A stretch of DNA of 64,000 nt from Plebeiibacterium marinum (GTDB lineage Bacteria > Bacteroidota > Bacteroidia > Bacteroidales > Marinilabiliaceae). This document shows positions 1-8,460 of this stretch, piece after piece. The translations under genes and the position numbers were made by a program. Under the pieces are notes generated by a model. The model was not told where the DNA came from and did not search any database. It was given only the letters and a program-made list of their open reading frames with translations. The first letter of the stretch is position 1. Each line of letters starts with the position of its first letter. The stretch is from the NCBI RefSeq assembly GCF_026013615.1, contig NZ_JAPDPI010000013.1, positions 52,564 through 116,563 of the forward strand, written 5' to 3'.

Positions 1-237
1 ATGGGAGAAAAAATAAATCCTGTAGGATGGCCTACTTTATGGCATATGGAATATGCCCCAACAAGTAAGGACTTGCATTTATACGAATACAAAAATACAG
101 GTGTGAGCTCAGATATTTCCCAAAGGGCTACATGGGCCGGATTACGGGAACTTATGCCTGATGAAGCAAAGCTTTACTCAATAAAAAATGTTTTAAAAGG
201 CAATGATAACTGGATAGCAAAATTACAAAAACGATAA
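1..237 (+). CDS. Pectinesterase (CE8 family), C-terminal fragment cut by the window edge
   Basis: The visible 78 residues match the end of bacterial and plant pectin methylesterases. They hold the I-x-P-x-GW-x-x-L-W segment followed by a Y-x-Y-x-NTG motif, which in this family lies near the C-terminus after the catalytic beta-helix. The catalytic aspartates would lie upstream, outside the window, so the ATG at position 1 is probably internal. The enzyme removes methyl esters from homogalacturonan and would act in the periplasm or outside the cell. The stop is 6 bases before the GH95 gene, so the two are very likely co-transcribed in a pectin or hemicellulose locus. Family assignment rests on the motif only; the fold cannot be checked from this fragment. 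Confidence 0.72.
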   Translation: MGEKINPVGWPTLWHMEYAPTSKDLHLYEYKNTGVSSDISQRATWAGLRELMPDEAKLYSIKNVLKGNDNWIAKLQKR

Positions 238-243
238 AATCTC

Positions 244-2787
244 ATGATGAAAAAAATTATTCTCAGCTTAATAGCTTTAATAACGTGTTATAACCTCTTT
301 TCACAAAAAGAATTAACACTATGGTACGATACCCCGTCTAAAGCATGGACAGACGCTTTGCCATTGGGAAATGGAAGGTTGGGAGCTATGGTATATGGAA
401 TTCCGTCAAAAGATACCATTCAAATTAACGAAGACACTTTTTGGTCAGGCAGCCCCTACCAAAATGTTAATCCCAACGCAAAAAAAAGTCTGAAAACAAT
501 TCAGAAACATATTGAAAACGGCAACTATATTGAAGCTCAAAAAATAGCCCTTAAAGATATTATTGCTGACAGAAAAACAACTTCTCACGGTCAGGTTTAT
601 CAATCAATTGGCAACCTTGTTTTAGATTTTCCCGGCCATGAAAACTTTACAGATTTTCACAGGGAACTAGACCTAAAAACAGCCATAGCAAAAACAACCT
701 ATAAAGTCAATGGTGTTTTGTATAAACGTGAAGTTTTTACATCCTTTCCTGATCAGCTGATAATTATCCGTATAACGTCAGACAAAAAGGGGGCAATCAG
801 CTTTAACACCTCTTTTGCAGGCCCTTTAAAAAAACACATGGTATCAGTGGATACTTCAGCTCCTGATAATCAAAACGAATTGCTTGAAGTAAATGGCAAA
901 TGCGCAAGAGAAAAAGAAGAGAACATCTTAAACCTGTTAAACTTTAATGCTCAAATTAAAGTAAAATCGCAAGGTGGTTCACAGGCAATAAACTCCAATA
1001 GCATATTAGTTAAAAATGCAGATGAAGCAACCATTTATATATCTGTTGCGACAAACTTTAAAAACTATCAGGATATTTCAGGTAATGCCAGAAATAAAGC
1101 CAGGAAATATTTGACAGACTATGCTAAAGATTACGAACAGGCAAAATCCGACCATATATCCACATATCAAAAACAATTTAACAGGGTTAAATTTGATTTA
1201 GGCCAATCAGCACAAACCATAAAACCAACAGATGTAAGAATACAGGAGTTTTCAACCAGCTATGATCCCGATTTAGTATCTACATACTTTCAGTTTGGCC
1301 GATACCTGTTAATAAGCTCATCGCAACCGGGAACACAACCGGCAAACCTGCAAGGAATCTGGAATCCCAATTCGGGCCAATATCCGGCATGGGATAGTAA
1401 ATACACAACGAATATCAATGTTGAGATGAACTATTGGCCTGCAGAAATAACCAATTTAAGTGAATGCCATGAACCTTTTATCCAAATGGTTAAAGATGTA
1501 AGTATTACAGGCAAACAATCGGCATCAGAGATGTATGATTGCAGGGGATGGACACTTCATCACAATACAGATTTATGGAGAATGACCGGAGCTGTTGATA
1601 AAACTGCAGGTGTGTGGCCTACCTGTAATGCTTGGTTCTGTGCCCATTTATGGGAAAAATATCTCTTTTCAGGAGACCAAGCCTATTTAGAAGATATATA
1701 TCCTATTTTAAAAAGTGCCAGCGAATTTTATCAGGATTACCTGATTAAGGATAAAAACACAGGCTATCTGGTTGCATCCCCATCCATTTCCCCTGAACAC
1801 ACACCGGGCTTGCATTTTTATGAAGAGATAAGAGCTGATGGCAGCAGCCATAGAGAAAGGTGCAGTGTTTTTGCTGGTATTACCATGGACAATCAAATGA
1901 TTTTTGATTTATTATCCAATACAATTGATGCCGCCCATTTATTAAATATTGATACTGAATTTACAGCTCAGCTAGATAAAATCAGGTCTCAACTTCCTCC
2001 TATGCAAATTGGAAAACATACCCAATTACAAGAATGGATTGAAGATTGGGATCGGAAAAATGATAAACACCGTCATATATCACATTTATGGGGTGTATAT
2101 CCCGGAAGACAGGTTTCCGCATTTAAAACTCCTGAACTTTTTGAAGCATCAAAAAATACTTTAATCGGGAAAGGCGATGCCAGCAGGGGCTGGTCTATGG
2201 GATGGAAAGTTGTACTCTGGGCCCGTTTTCTGGATGGAGATCACGCATATAAACTAATACAGAACCAATTAAATTTAAAACCTGCAAATGCTACCATAAA
2301 AGATCCTGATGGAGGAACTTACTGCAATATGTTTGATGCCCACCCTCCTTTCCAAATCGATGGAAACTTTGGATGTACAGCAGGTATTGCTGAAATGCTT
2401 ATCCAAAGCCACGATGGTGCACTTAGCCTGTTGCCTGCCCTACCTGAGGTATGGGAAAAGGGAATGGTTTCGGGATTAAGAGCCCGCGGAGGATTTGAAA
2501 TTGAAAATATGGAATGGAAAAACAATAAAATACATACCGTAACAATTAAATCAAAACTCGGTGGAAACCTTAGATTAAGAACCTACAATAAAATTGAAGG
2601 TAAAGGCATCAGCCTGGCCAAAGGTGATAACAAAAATGACTTCTATAGATTTCAACCCATAGAAACACCTGTTATTTCATCGCAAGCAGAACTAAAAGGA
2701 ACAAGCATCAAGCCAGTTTACGAATATGACATACAAACCAGCAAAGGAAAATCATACACCTTTAAGCTAGCTGAAGATCTTTTGTAA
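244..2787 (+). CDS. Glycoside hydrolase family 95 (alpha-L-fucosidase / alpha-L-galactosidase)
   Basis: 847 residues, the usual size for GH95. A signal peptide (about residues 1-20, ending FSQ) precedes the N-terminal [10 protein letters not shown]...[12 protein letters not shown] signature of the family. The (alpha/alpha)6 catalytic barrel carries NINVEMNYW (N390 and N392), SPEHT (E518) and FQIDGNFG (D706). These match the asparagine pair, acid glutamate and aspartate described for the bifidobacterial GH95 fucosidase. The enzyme should remove terminal alpha-L-fucose, or alpha-L-galactose as some family members do, from plant glycans such as xyloglucan or rhamnogalacturonan side chains. Its place 6 bases after a pectinesterase favours a pectic substrate, but that is inference. 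A second ATG follows the first directly, so the start could be three bases later. Confidence 0.93.
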   Translation: MMKKIILSLIALITCYNLFSQKELTLWYDTPSKAWTDALPLGNGRLGAMVYGIPSKDTIQINEDTFWSGSPYQNVNPNAKKSLKTIQKHIENGNYIEAQKIALKDIIADRKTTSHGQVYQSIGNLVLDFPGHENFTDFHRELDLKTAIAKTTYKVNGVLYKREVFTSFPDQLIIIRITSDKKGAISFNTSFAGPLKKHMVSVDTSAPDNQNELLEVNGKCAREKEENILNLLNFNAQIKVKSQGGSQAINSNSILVKNADEATIYISVATNFKNYQDISGNARNKARKYLTDYAKDYEQAKSDHISTYQKQFNRVKFDLGQSAQTIKPTDVRIQEFSTSYDPDLVSTYFQFGRYLLISSSQPGTQPANLQGIWNPNSGQYPAWDSKYTTNINVEMNYWPAEITNLSECHEPFIQMVKDVSITGKQSASEMYDCRGWTLHHNTDLWRMTGAVDKTAGVWPTCNAWFCAHLWEKYLFSGDQAYLEDIYPILKSASEFYQDYLIKDKNTGYLVASPSISPEHTPGLHFYEEIRADGSSHRERCSVFAGITMDNQMIFDLLSNTIDAAHLLNIDTEFTAQLDKIRSQLPPMQIGKHTQLQEWIEDWDRKNDKHRHISHLWGVYPGRQVSAFKTPELFEASKNTLIGKGDASRGWSMGWKVVLWARFLDGDHAYKLIQNQLNLKPANATIKDPDGGTYCNMFDAHPPFQIDGNFGCTAGIAEMLIQSHDGALSLLPALPEVWEKGMVSGLRARGGFEIENMEWKNNKIHTVTIKSKLGGNLRLRTYNKIEGKGISLAKGDNKNDFYRFQPIETPVISSQAELKGTSIKPVYEYDIQTSKGKSYTFKLAEDLL

Positions 2788-2802
2788 AGGCATTGTGTAT
2801 AA

Positions 2803-2914
2803 CGTGCTGAAAGCACAACTTATCCTGGCCCCATGCAACGCATGGGGCTAGGTAAAGAGGTAATCAACGTCCTGTAGGGACAACTCATTCATTTTTGAAT
2901 TGTGTTTTCAGCAC
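2803..2914. repeat. Nested palindromic intergenic element
   Basis: An outer imperfect inverted repeat (2803-2816 against 2901-2914, 13 of 14 bases) encloses two smaller hairpins: GCCCCATGC/GCATGGGGC at 2828-2848 with a 3-base loop, and GTCC/GGAC at 2869-2881. It lies just after the GH95 stop and resembles the multi-hairpin intergenic repeats common in Bacteroidota genomes. It could act as a transcription end, but no U-tract is visible. Confidence 0.6.
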
Positions 2915-3045
2915 GAGTTAAATGAGTTTTAAAATGCATATTGCAGGTTTAACAAAACAAAACCCTGCCCGGCATAAAAACCAAACAGGGTTACTTGCTT
3001 CATGGGAACTTTATAAAGTTGTAAATCAACTTCCACTTCCTACTA

Positions 3046-3792
3046 TTAACTTTCCTCTCCCACATCGTTTTCGATATCATTTTTCAATTGGTTCCTTTTA
3101 CGCGTATCAACCGATCTGGCCGTTATCATGGTTTCTGATACCAATTGATTCAGATTTTGATTTAATTGTGTAAGTTCATCGCTTGGTGTCGACTGACTTA
3201 GTAAATCAACCAGAGTAAAAAGAGAACGTAAATTTTTATCCAATTCTTTTCTGGTATCCACCAGCTTCGGTTTTTCATGAAGTTCATAAATCAAACTCTC
3301 CTGCATAACGGTTTCAAATATTTCCTGTTGACTCTCCATTTCCTCAAACCATACAGTGGCACTACATGTTTCCAACTCCGGCATACAATCTTTACGTATT
3401 TCATAAATTACACTAATTTCGGCACTACTCTGCTTTTTATAGCCAAGTTTTGATATGTATTTTGCATGTTTATTAATAACCAGCATAAGTTTTTCTCCGG
3501 AAGCACGTACTGTTTCGTTAATGCTCATACAACAAGCTTTTATAAAATGCCTAAAAGCGTGAAAACTTTGATTACGGTTAGAATTCGCCTTGGCCTTTTT
3601 CTTAGTAAAAGGATCTATAAATTCCCTTTCAAAAGCATTCTGCATCACTTCATGCTGCTTTTTAACTTTATTATAAAAAGGAAGTAAAGTAGGCGTAATG
3701 TTCTCTTCGTTTCCGAATAAAGATAAGGCATGTTTACAAAATGAAAACATAGTACCATTATCAATAATTGAATAATTCATATTAGTCATCAT
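3046..3792 (-). CDS. DUF6261-like protein of unknown function
   Basis: 248 residues with no signal peptide or membrane segment. The N-terminal part (about residues 6-100) contains HAFRHFIKACCMS, and the rest is mostly helical and charged. The overall look matches the DUF6261 proteins that occur in multiple copies in Bacteroidota genomes, often near repeats or mobile DNA; no function is established for them. That family name is recalled from general resemblance and needs a profile search. The start could be ATG 3792, its neighbour at 3789, or residue 5. The gene stands alone, followed by the palindromic element and preceded by about 1 kb of non-coding DNA. Confidence 0.6.
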   Translation of the reverse strand: MMTNMNYSIIDNGTMFSFCKHALSLFGNEENITPTLLPFYNKVKKQHEVMQNAFEREFIDPFTKKKAKANSNRNQSFHAFRHFIKACCMSINETVRASGEKLMLVINKHAKYISKLGYKKQSSAEISVIYEIRKDCMPELETCSATVWFEEMESQQEIFETVMQESLIYELHEKPKLVDTRKELDKNLRSLFTLVDLLSQSTPSDELTQLNQNLNQLVSETMITARSVDTRKRNQLKNDIENDVGEES

Positions 3793-4162
3793 AATTCAAA
3801 CATTTAATGGTTAGTAATTTTTTTGATCCGTATTAAAAATGAGAGTCGCAATTGCATTAAAATAATGGCAACTATACGTGATGATCCACGCATACAAAAA
3901 AGTAATTAAATGCAATAGTTGTATTGATCCCGACTTCAACAATCTATGATTTTTACAGCAAAGAACTGTTGAGCCATATGTTATTACAATAAGTGTAAAG
4001 AATTATAGTATACTGTATTTCTGTTATAGGTTAAGTGTAATAACTTACTTAGTCCTGTTCAAGTTTTGTGCCAAAACCTTTTTAAATATTTATTTTTTTA
4101 TGCTTTTATGTACAAACATGCAAATATTCTATAAAATACATGATTTTGGCCGTTTAATATGA

Positions 4163-4283
4163 ATCTCGTCAATGGAAATGCATCATTCTGACCGTTAAAA
4201 TCATCCAGATTAAAAAGAAATACCGCTATTTAACAGATACAAAGGATCTCGTTGAGGGAAATGTATCATTTTGACCATTATAA
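4163..4283. repeat. Diverged direct repeat, possible IS21-type end remnant
   Basis: Two 38-base copies (4163-4200 and 4246-4283) start 83 bases apart and match at 31 of 38 positions. Both contain GGAAATG-y-ATCATT-y-TGACC. Repeated motifs ending in TTTTGACC-like sequence are typical of the multiple terminal repeats of IS21-family elements. The family link is inference, because no istA or istB sequence is present nearby. Confidence 0.4.
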
Positions 4284-4780
4284 ATGGCTTCGTCATGTGA
4301 AATTAGGGTAAAAAAAACATCAAAATGGTTTATATCATTTGATATATACCCTATAAATGGAAAAAAATGATGTTCCCCAGGGCTATTTTTGCATAAAAAC
4401 GGTTATTTGGGGCGATTTCCAATAGCGAGACTCGATTTTTTCTATCAAAAACATACATTTTCACAAAAAACATACGTTTTTTGTGGTTTAAATAGCACAT
4501 TGTTAACTGAACTATAAGGAATTAACCATTTGACACATCGATTTTAAATGGTTGTATATGATTCTGATGATTTAAAAGGTCGATTGTTAATAGAACTGTA
4601 TGTTTTTAAGGTTTACAAGACCGATTCTCATGCAAAATATAACATTTTGATGGATAAAAAGGGGATCCGCCTCCTTCCTATTGGGCAAATAATGGGAGTA
4701 TATATATTGAGTCGCTTTAGGGATTGGTTGTGCTTCATGCGGGAAAAGCGACCTGCAAATAAATACCATCATCTGAATCA

Positions 4781-4811
4781 TTGGATGTATGTAACGAATT
4801 CGTTACTTTTG
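4781..4811 (+). promoter_or_regulatory. Promoter of the toxin-antitoxin operon
   Basis: TTG at 4781-4783, 20 bases, then TACTTTTG (4804-4811), a full match to the Bacteroidota TAnnTTTG element. Transcription would begin about at the toxin ATG (4816), implying a leaderless or nearly leaderless mRNA. Confidence 0.7.
4791..4806. promoter_or_regulatory. Perfect 16-base palindromic operator
   Basis: GTAACGAATTCGTTAC is a perfect inverted repeat that overlaps the -7 element of the toxin-antitoxin promoter. Antitoxins of the HigA type bind such palindromes to repress their own operon, so this is the likely autoregulatory operator. Confidence 0.75.
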
Positions 4812-4815
4812 TACC

Positions 4816-5160
4816 ATGAGAGAAATTGACATTACAGAAAAATGCTTGGATTTCATCGATTCACAAGAACAAAGATTGTCTGATAAATTCTTTCAACTGA
4901 TTGAAATTATTGGAGAAGTAAAGATTGTTCATACTACTTTTGTTAAAAAGTTGACAAATACGAGGTTTTATGAATTGAGGATTAAAGCTGGAAACGAATA
5001 TCGCGTATTGATTTTTGCAATTGACCATCTGAATTTTTCTGAATGTACAAATGCAGTTTGCTTGAATGGATTTATTAAAAAGTCGAATAAGGACTATGTT
5101 AAAGCGGTTAAGGAAGCTGAGAAAATTTTAGAGGAATATTTAAAAAACAAGGAATTATGA
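4816..5160 (+). CDS. HigB/RelE-like (Gp49-type) toxin of a type II toxin-antitoxin pair
   Basis: 114 residues, the normal size for phage Gp49-like/HigB toxins. The family core is visible: a helical N-terminus, then FVKKLTNTRFYELRIKAG and EYRVLIFAI, the beta strands with conserved Tyr-Glu-Leu-Arg that build the RelE-like mRNA-interferase fold. Such toxins cleave mRNA on the ribosome. The toxin comes first and overlaps the antitoxin by ATGA (5157-5160), the usual order for higBA. The start at 4816 lies only four bases after the -7 element, so translation probably begins at or beside the 5' end of the transcript. Confidence 0.85.
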   Translation: MREIDITEKCLDFIDSQEQRLSDKFFQLIEIIGEVKIVHTTFVKKLTNTRFYELRIKAGNEYRVLIFAIDHLNFSECTNAVCLNGFIKKSNKDYVKAVKEAEKILEEYLKNKEL

Positions 5161-5438
5161 AGACAATGAAAGCAAAGGACTTATTAGCAAAACGCTATGG
5201 AAAAGAAGGTTCGGAAAATAGAGAGAAATTCCGAGAAGAAGCATATTCCTACTATTTCGGAGAAATTATAAGGAATCGAAGAAAAGAACTTCACATGAGC
5301 CAAGAAAAACTGGCAGAGGTAGTTGGGAAAAAGCGTCCTTATATTTCTCGGATTGAAAATGGAGAAGATGTGAGAATTTCTAATCTATTATTAGTTGCAA
5401 ATGCTTTAGATTTATCAATTCAATTGACACCAAAATAA
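5157..5438 (+). CDS. HigA-like antitoxin (XRE helix-turn-helix)
   Basis: 93 residues. The C-terminal half is a clear XRE/Cro helix-turn-helix (RRKELHMSQEKLAEVVG, then RPYISRIENG). The N-terminal 35 residues are charged and probably wrap the toxin. Translation is coupled to the toxin through the ATGA overlap. The protein should neutralise the toxin and bind the palindrome at 4791-4806. A start three codons later (second Met) is possible. The stop is followed within 20 bases by the first copy of the 120-140 base repeat element. Confidence 0.88.
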   Translation: MKTMKAKDLLAKRYGKEGSENREKFREEAYSYYFGEIIRNRRKELHMSQEKLAEVVGKKRPYISRIENGEDVRISNLLLVANALDLSIQLTPK

Positions 5439-5454
5439 TAAAGCACGAAAGCAA

Positions 5455-5577
5455 AATCGTAGACTGCCGATAGGCTAGTAGCCTATCGGAGAGCCTCTCA
5501 CACCTCTGGTCGTAAGGGTAGCTACGCTATTCTTCTGCATAAATTGATATACCTTATCAATTTAATTGAACATATAC
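5455..5577 (-). repeat. Copy 1 of a repeat element with an 11-bp hairpin, possible group II intron 3' relic
   Basis: On the plus strand CCGATAGGCTA and TAGCCTATCGG form a near-continuous hairpin, followed by CCTCTCACACC and, 60-70 bases on, TTAATTGAACA. Read on the minus strand the order is GGTGTGAGAGG, hairpin, TCTACGAT. That resembles the domain V/VI end of bacterial group II introns (GTGTGAGAGG, GC-rich hairpin, CTACTCGAT). A second copy lies at 6722-6858. The intron origin is inference. Confidence 0.5.
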
Positions 5578-5622
5578 GATTATTCCAGGCAAGCCTAAGG
5601 GACACCTCGTAACAAACAAACA

Positions 5623-6123
5623 ATGATATTGATAAAACGAGAAAATTATAGGATTGACAATTATTACATTGATGTGATTAAGGATAAAATGGCAGCAGAG
5701 ACATGTAAAACTAATTTGAGCCCTCAATTAATGTTTAAACAAAGTTTTACAGGCATTACTTTAAAAACATTTGTTGGCAATTGGACTAAAAATGGATTTT
5801 GGATTTCAAAGTTTAGAATGCAGCTAATGCAATTAAGACCAGATATAATTGCGAAATTTAAATTCGGTGATAAATCAGAAAATAATATGCTTTCAATACG
5901 ATATTCGATTGGCTTTTCTAGTCTTTTTATCGGATTAATGTGGATTACTATGTTTGCTTTGCCTTTTTCAGCATTTGGATTAACTGGATACTTGATTGGC
6001 TTAGCTGTAATGATTGGAGGTTATGCTGTATTGTCGATAATTGAACTAGAAAATTTGCAAGAGACAATTATGGAGAAAATAATGAGTAATGTTGCTCACA
6101 AATCTATTGAAACAAATGAGTAA
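5623..6123 (+). CDS. Unrecognised two-helix membrane protein
   Basis: 166 residues; no family recognised. Residues 1-90 are soluble and basic, with two Lys/Arg-rich stretches. Residues about 95-140 form two hydrophobic helices separated by a short Phe/Gly loop, and the last 25 residues are acidic. The stop overlaps the ATG of the downstream DJ-1/PfpI gene by eight bases, so the two are translationally coupled and probably work together. The pair is bracketed by two copies of a repeat element, which suggests that they arrived or move together. No signal peptide is seen. Confidence 0.6.
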   Translation: MILIKRENYRIDNYYIDVIKDKMAAETCKTNLSPQLMFKQSFTGITLKTFVGNWTKNGFWISKFRMQLMQLRPDIIAKFKFGDKSENNMLSIRYSIGFSSLFIGLMWITMFALPFSAFGLTGYLIGLAVMIGGYAVLSIIELENLQETIMEKIMSNVAHKSIETNE

Positions 6124-6709
6124 AAAGGTATTATTATTTCTTTCCAATGGGTTCGAAGAATATGAAGCTGGAGTATTCACTAATGTAATTGGTTGGAGTA
6201 GAGAGTTAGGAAAAGAGCCTGTAGATATGATATCCACATCACTTAGACCTGAGATTAAATGCAAATGGAATTTAATAGTTCGCCCCGAGATTGAATTTGA
6301 CAAAATAAACCTCGATGATTATGATGCATTAGCAATTCCAGGTGGATTTAAAAATTCAGGATATTATGATGATGTCTTTGATGAGAGATTTCAAAATGTG
6401 ATACGTAAGTTTGATAAAGACAAAAAAATAATTGCAGCAGTTTGTGCAGCTGCAGTACCTGTTGCAAAATCTGGTGTTTTAAAAGGTAGAATGGGAACTA
6501 CATACGATTTAACGGATATTTATGGAAGAGATTATCTCGCTGATTTCGGTGTGAATGTTCAAGATAAACATATAGTAATTGATGAAAATATTATTACATC
6601 AACAGGCCCTGCAACAGGATTAGATGTTGCATTTAAATTGTTGGAAATGTTAACTTCAATACAAAACGTAGATGATGTAAAAAAATATATGAGATTTTCA
6701 CATAAATAA
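6116..6709 (+). CDS. DJ-1/PfpI family protein
   Basis: 197 residues from the ATG at 6116. An earlier in-frame start at 6089 would add nine residues ahead of the conserved strand KKVLLFLSNGFEEYEAG and is unlikely. The nucleophile-elbow cysteine is C110 in AAVCAAAVPVAKSG, E17 corresponds to the DJ-1 glutamate that polarises it, and the IPGG loop is at 74-77. Family members include proteases, glyoxalase-like deglycases and redox chaperones, so the exact activity cannot be set from sequence. It overlaps the membrane protein upstream by eight bases (ATGAGTAA). Confidence 0.85.
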   Translation: MSKKVLLFLSNGFEEYEAGVFTNVIGWSRELGKEPVDMISTSLRPEIKCKWNLIVRPEIEFDKINLDDYDALAIPGGFKNSGYYDDVFDERFQNVIRKFDKDKKIIAAVCAAAVPVAKSGVLKGRMGTTYDLTDIYGRDYLADFGVNVQDKHIVIDENIITSTGPATGLDVAFKLLEMLTSIQNVDDVKKYMRFSHK

Positions 6710-6721
6710 CAAAAGGCCAGA

Positions 6722-6858
6722 CGCCGATCAAGCAGACCGCCGATAGGCAAATAGCCTATCATAAAGCCCCTCACCACCTTTTCCCGGGCTAAGCTTCAGG
6801 ACAGGCTCTTCATTTACATTCATCTTTATTAAATTTGATGAATAATGCAGCTTAATTG
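6722..6858 (-). repeat. Copy 2 of the repeat element, degenerate
   Basis: Shares with copy 1 the blocks AGAC-y-GCCGATAGGC, TAGCCTATC, AGCCyCTCA and TTAATTGAACA in the same order and orientation, with several indels. Its hairpin is shorter (GATAGGC/GCCTATC). It begins about a dozen bases after the DJ-1 stop, just as copy 1 follows the antitoxin stop. Confidence 0.5.
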
Positions 6859-6962
6859 AACAAACACCCCTATATTTAATTTCACTTTAAAGATAATTTC
6901 CAGAAATATCTGGTTTAGTAGTTATCTGCAAGACTTAAATCGTTCACCTAATAAGTATATAC

Positions 6963-8147
6963 ATGATATTTACCTCCATACATATCGATCCCCTGTTTTC
7001 AAAATTTGTTATCCTGTCATGCATTATTATCGTAGTAGGTTTCTTGCTTCGCCTTTTTAAACAACCCTCAATGATCACCTATATTATAGTAGGTGTGTTG
7101 GTAGGCCCATGGGGATTAAGCTTTATAACCGATGAAGCCCTCATATCGAACCTGGGCTCATTGGGACTGGTGCTCCTGCTTTTTTTTATCGGAATGGAAA
7201 TCCACCTCCCAAAACTTATCGACAATTGGAAAGTATCAGTTGTTGGAACTTTTATGCAAGTAATTATAAGTCTGCTGGTAATATGGCTTATGAGCTTTTA
7301 TTTTGGATGGAGCACAAACCAGATTATTATGATTGGGTTTGTTATCAGTTTAAGTAGTACGGCTGTTATTGTTAAAGTGCTACAGGAAAGAGAAGAACTC
7401 AACACCAAAGCAGGCCAATATGCACTGGGTATTTTAATAGCCCAGGATATTTTAATTGTACCCATGCTTATTATCCTTGGCTATCTGGGGGGGCATAGGC
7501 CGGAAAAATCAGAACTGATCAAACAAATAATAGGCGGTATTTTAATCGTTGGCATGATCATCTACATCCTGAAAAAGAAAGAAATCAGGCTCCCCTTTCA
7601 GGTGGCCATATTCAAAGACCACGAGATGCAGGTTTTTATAGCATTTAGTTTATGCTTTGGCTTTTCTGCCCTATCGGCATACTTCCACCTTTCAGCTGCA
7701 CTGGGTGCGTTTATTGCCGGCATCCTGATATCCTCCACAAAATCTACCAAATGGGTTCACGACAGCCTCTCTGCTTTTAAGGTATTGTTTGTAGCCCTCT
7801 TTTTTGTTTCTGTAGGGATGATTATTGACTTAAACTTCCTGAAAGAAAACCTGCTTACCGTTGTTTCTCTGATATTGGTAGTATTTATATTAAATAGCAT
7901 TATAAACACTATTATTATAAAAGTGTTTTGTAAAGATTGGAAAACCAGCCTTTATGTTAGTGCTTTATTATCCCAAATTGGGGAATTCAGCTTTATCATT
8001 GGGGCAACAGGGTACCAATCGGGCATTATACAGGATTATGCCTACCAACTTATCATCAGCACTATTGCCCTTACCTTGTTATTGAGTCCTTTATGGATTA
8101 GTTTGACAAGGAAAATAACGGATTATAACAATTCCAGTGCTAATTAA
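6963..8147 (+). CDS. CPA2-type cation:proton antiporter (Na+/H+ exchanger domain only)
   Basis: 394 residues with about 12 membrane helices. CPA2 hallmarks are FFIGMEIHLPKL (residues about 75-87), the QDILIVPML segment containing the aspartate expected for ion exchange (about 157-165), and LSAALGAFIAGILIS (about 243-258). The C-terminal TrkA-N regulatory domain of KefB/KefC is absent, so it resembles the short Bacteroidota versions. It should exchange Na+ or K+ for protons at the inner membrane. It stands alone ahead of the Rnf operon, with which it could share ion-homeostasis work; that link is inference. No promoter was recognised upstream. Confidence 0.88.
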   Translation: MIFTSIHIDPLFSKFVILSCIIIVVGFLLRLFKQPSMITYIIVGVLVGPWGLSFITDEALISNLGSLGLVLLLFFIGMEIHLPKLIDNWKVSVVGTFMQVIISLLVIWLMSFYFGWSTNQIIMIGFVISLSSTAVIVKVLQEREELNTKAGQYALGILIAQDILIVPMLIILGYLGGHRPEKSELIKQIIGGILIVGMIIYILKKKEIRLPFQVAIFKDHEMQVFIAFSLCFGFSALSAYFHLSAALGAFIAGILISSTKSTKWVHDSLSAFKVLFVALFFVSVGMIIDLNFLKENLLTVVSLILVVFILNSIINTIIIKVFCKDWKTSLYVSALLSQIGEFSFIIGATGYQSGIIQDYAYQLIISTIALTLLLSPLWISLTRKITDYNNSSAN

Positions 8148-8428
8148 TAATTGACATCATAAAACGTGAACGTACACGAATTGGGTTTCCGTAAAATTCC
8201 GCCCAAATAATTAAAGAAATTTTTCTTTATAAACACCAATCTATCAACACTTAACATGATTTTTTTCAGTTTTGACATTTATTCAAAAAAAAATTTTTGT
8301 CCTTTTTTACAAATTGCAATCTCTACTTTACACTAAACATCAAGGTTTTGCAATGTCGAAGTAGCAATTTTATTTATTTATACCAATTACAAATAGCAAA
8401 ACTCACTTTTACATACTACCTTATTAAT
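8148..8428. other. Intergenic region upstream of the Rnf operon
   Basis: About 280 AT-rich bases between the antiporter and the Rnf promoter. No small gene, hairpin terminator or operator was recognised. Confidence 0.5.
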
Positions 8429-8436
8429 TACATTTG
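8429..8436 (+). promoter_or_regulatory. -7 element of the rseC-rnf operon
   Basis: TACATTTG matches TAnnTTTG exactly and lies 24 bases before the RseC-family ATG. The expected -33 position is only T-rich. Confidence 0.6.
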
Positions 8437-8460
8437 TTCTGATTTTTTCCCTTAAATATC

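Larger units (their letters stand above)
3793..4815. other. Long AT-rich non-coding stretch with diverged direct repeats
   Basis: About 1 kb without a convincing gene. It holds the 38-base direct repeat at 4163-4283, a weak second repeat pair (near 4498 and 4581, again about 83 bases apart, roughly 16 of 22 bases alike), and the toxin-antitoxin promoter at its right end. It looks like a degraded mobile-element scar, but no transposase remnant can be read. Confidence 0.5.

Noticed and set aside
4548..4829. 93-codon plus-strand open frame ahead of the toxin gene
   Set aside because: It runs through the toxin promoter and operator and into the toxin start, has no recognisable domain, and its composition looks like random AT-rich DNA.
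5439..6962. Integron-type attC sites flanking the DJ-1 block
   Set aside because: The repeats do not have paired RYYYAAC and GTTRRRY boxes at their ends, and the hairpin is not central. A cassette array in the classical sense is not supported, though another cassette mechanism is not excluded.
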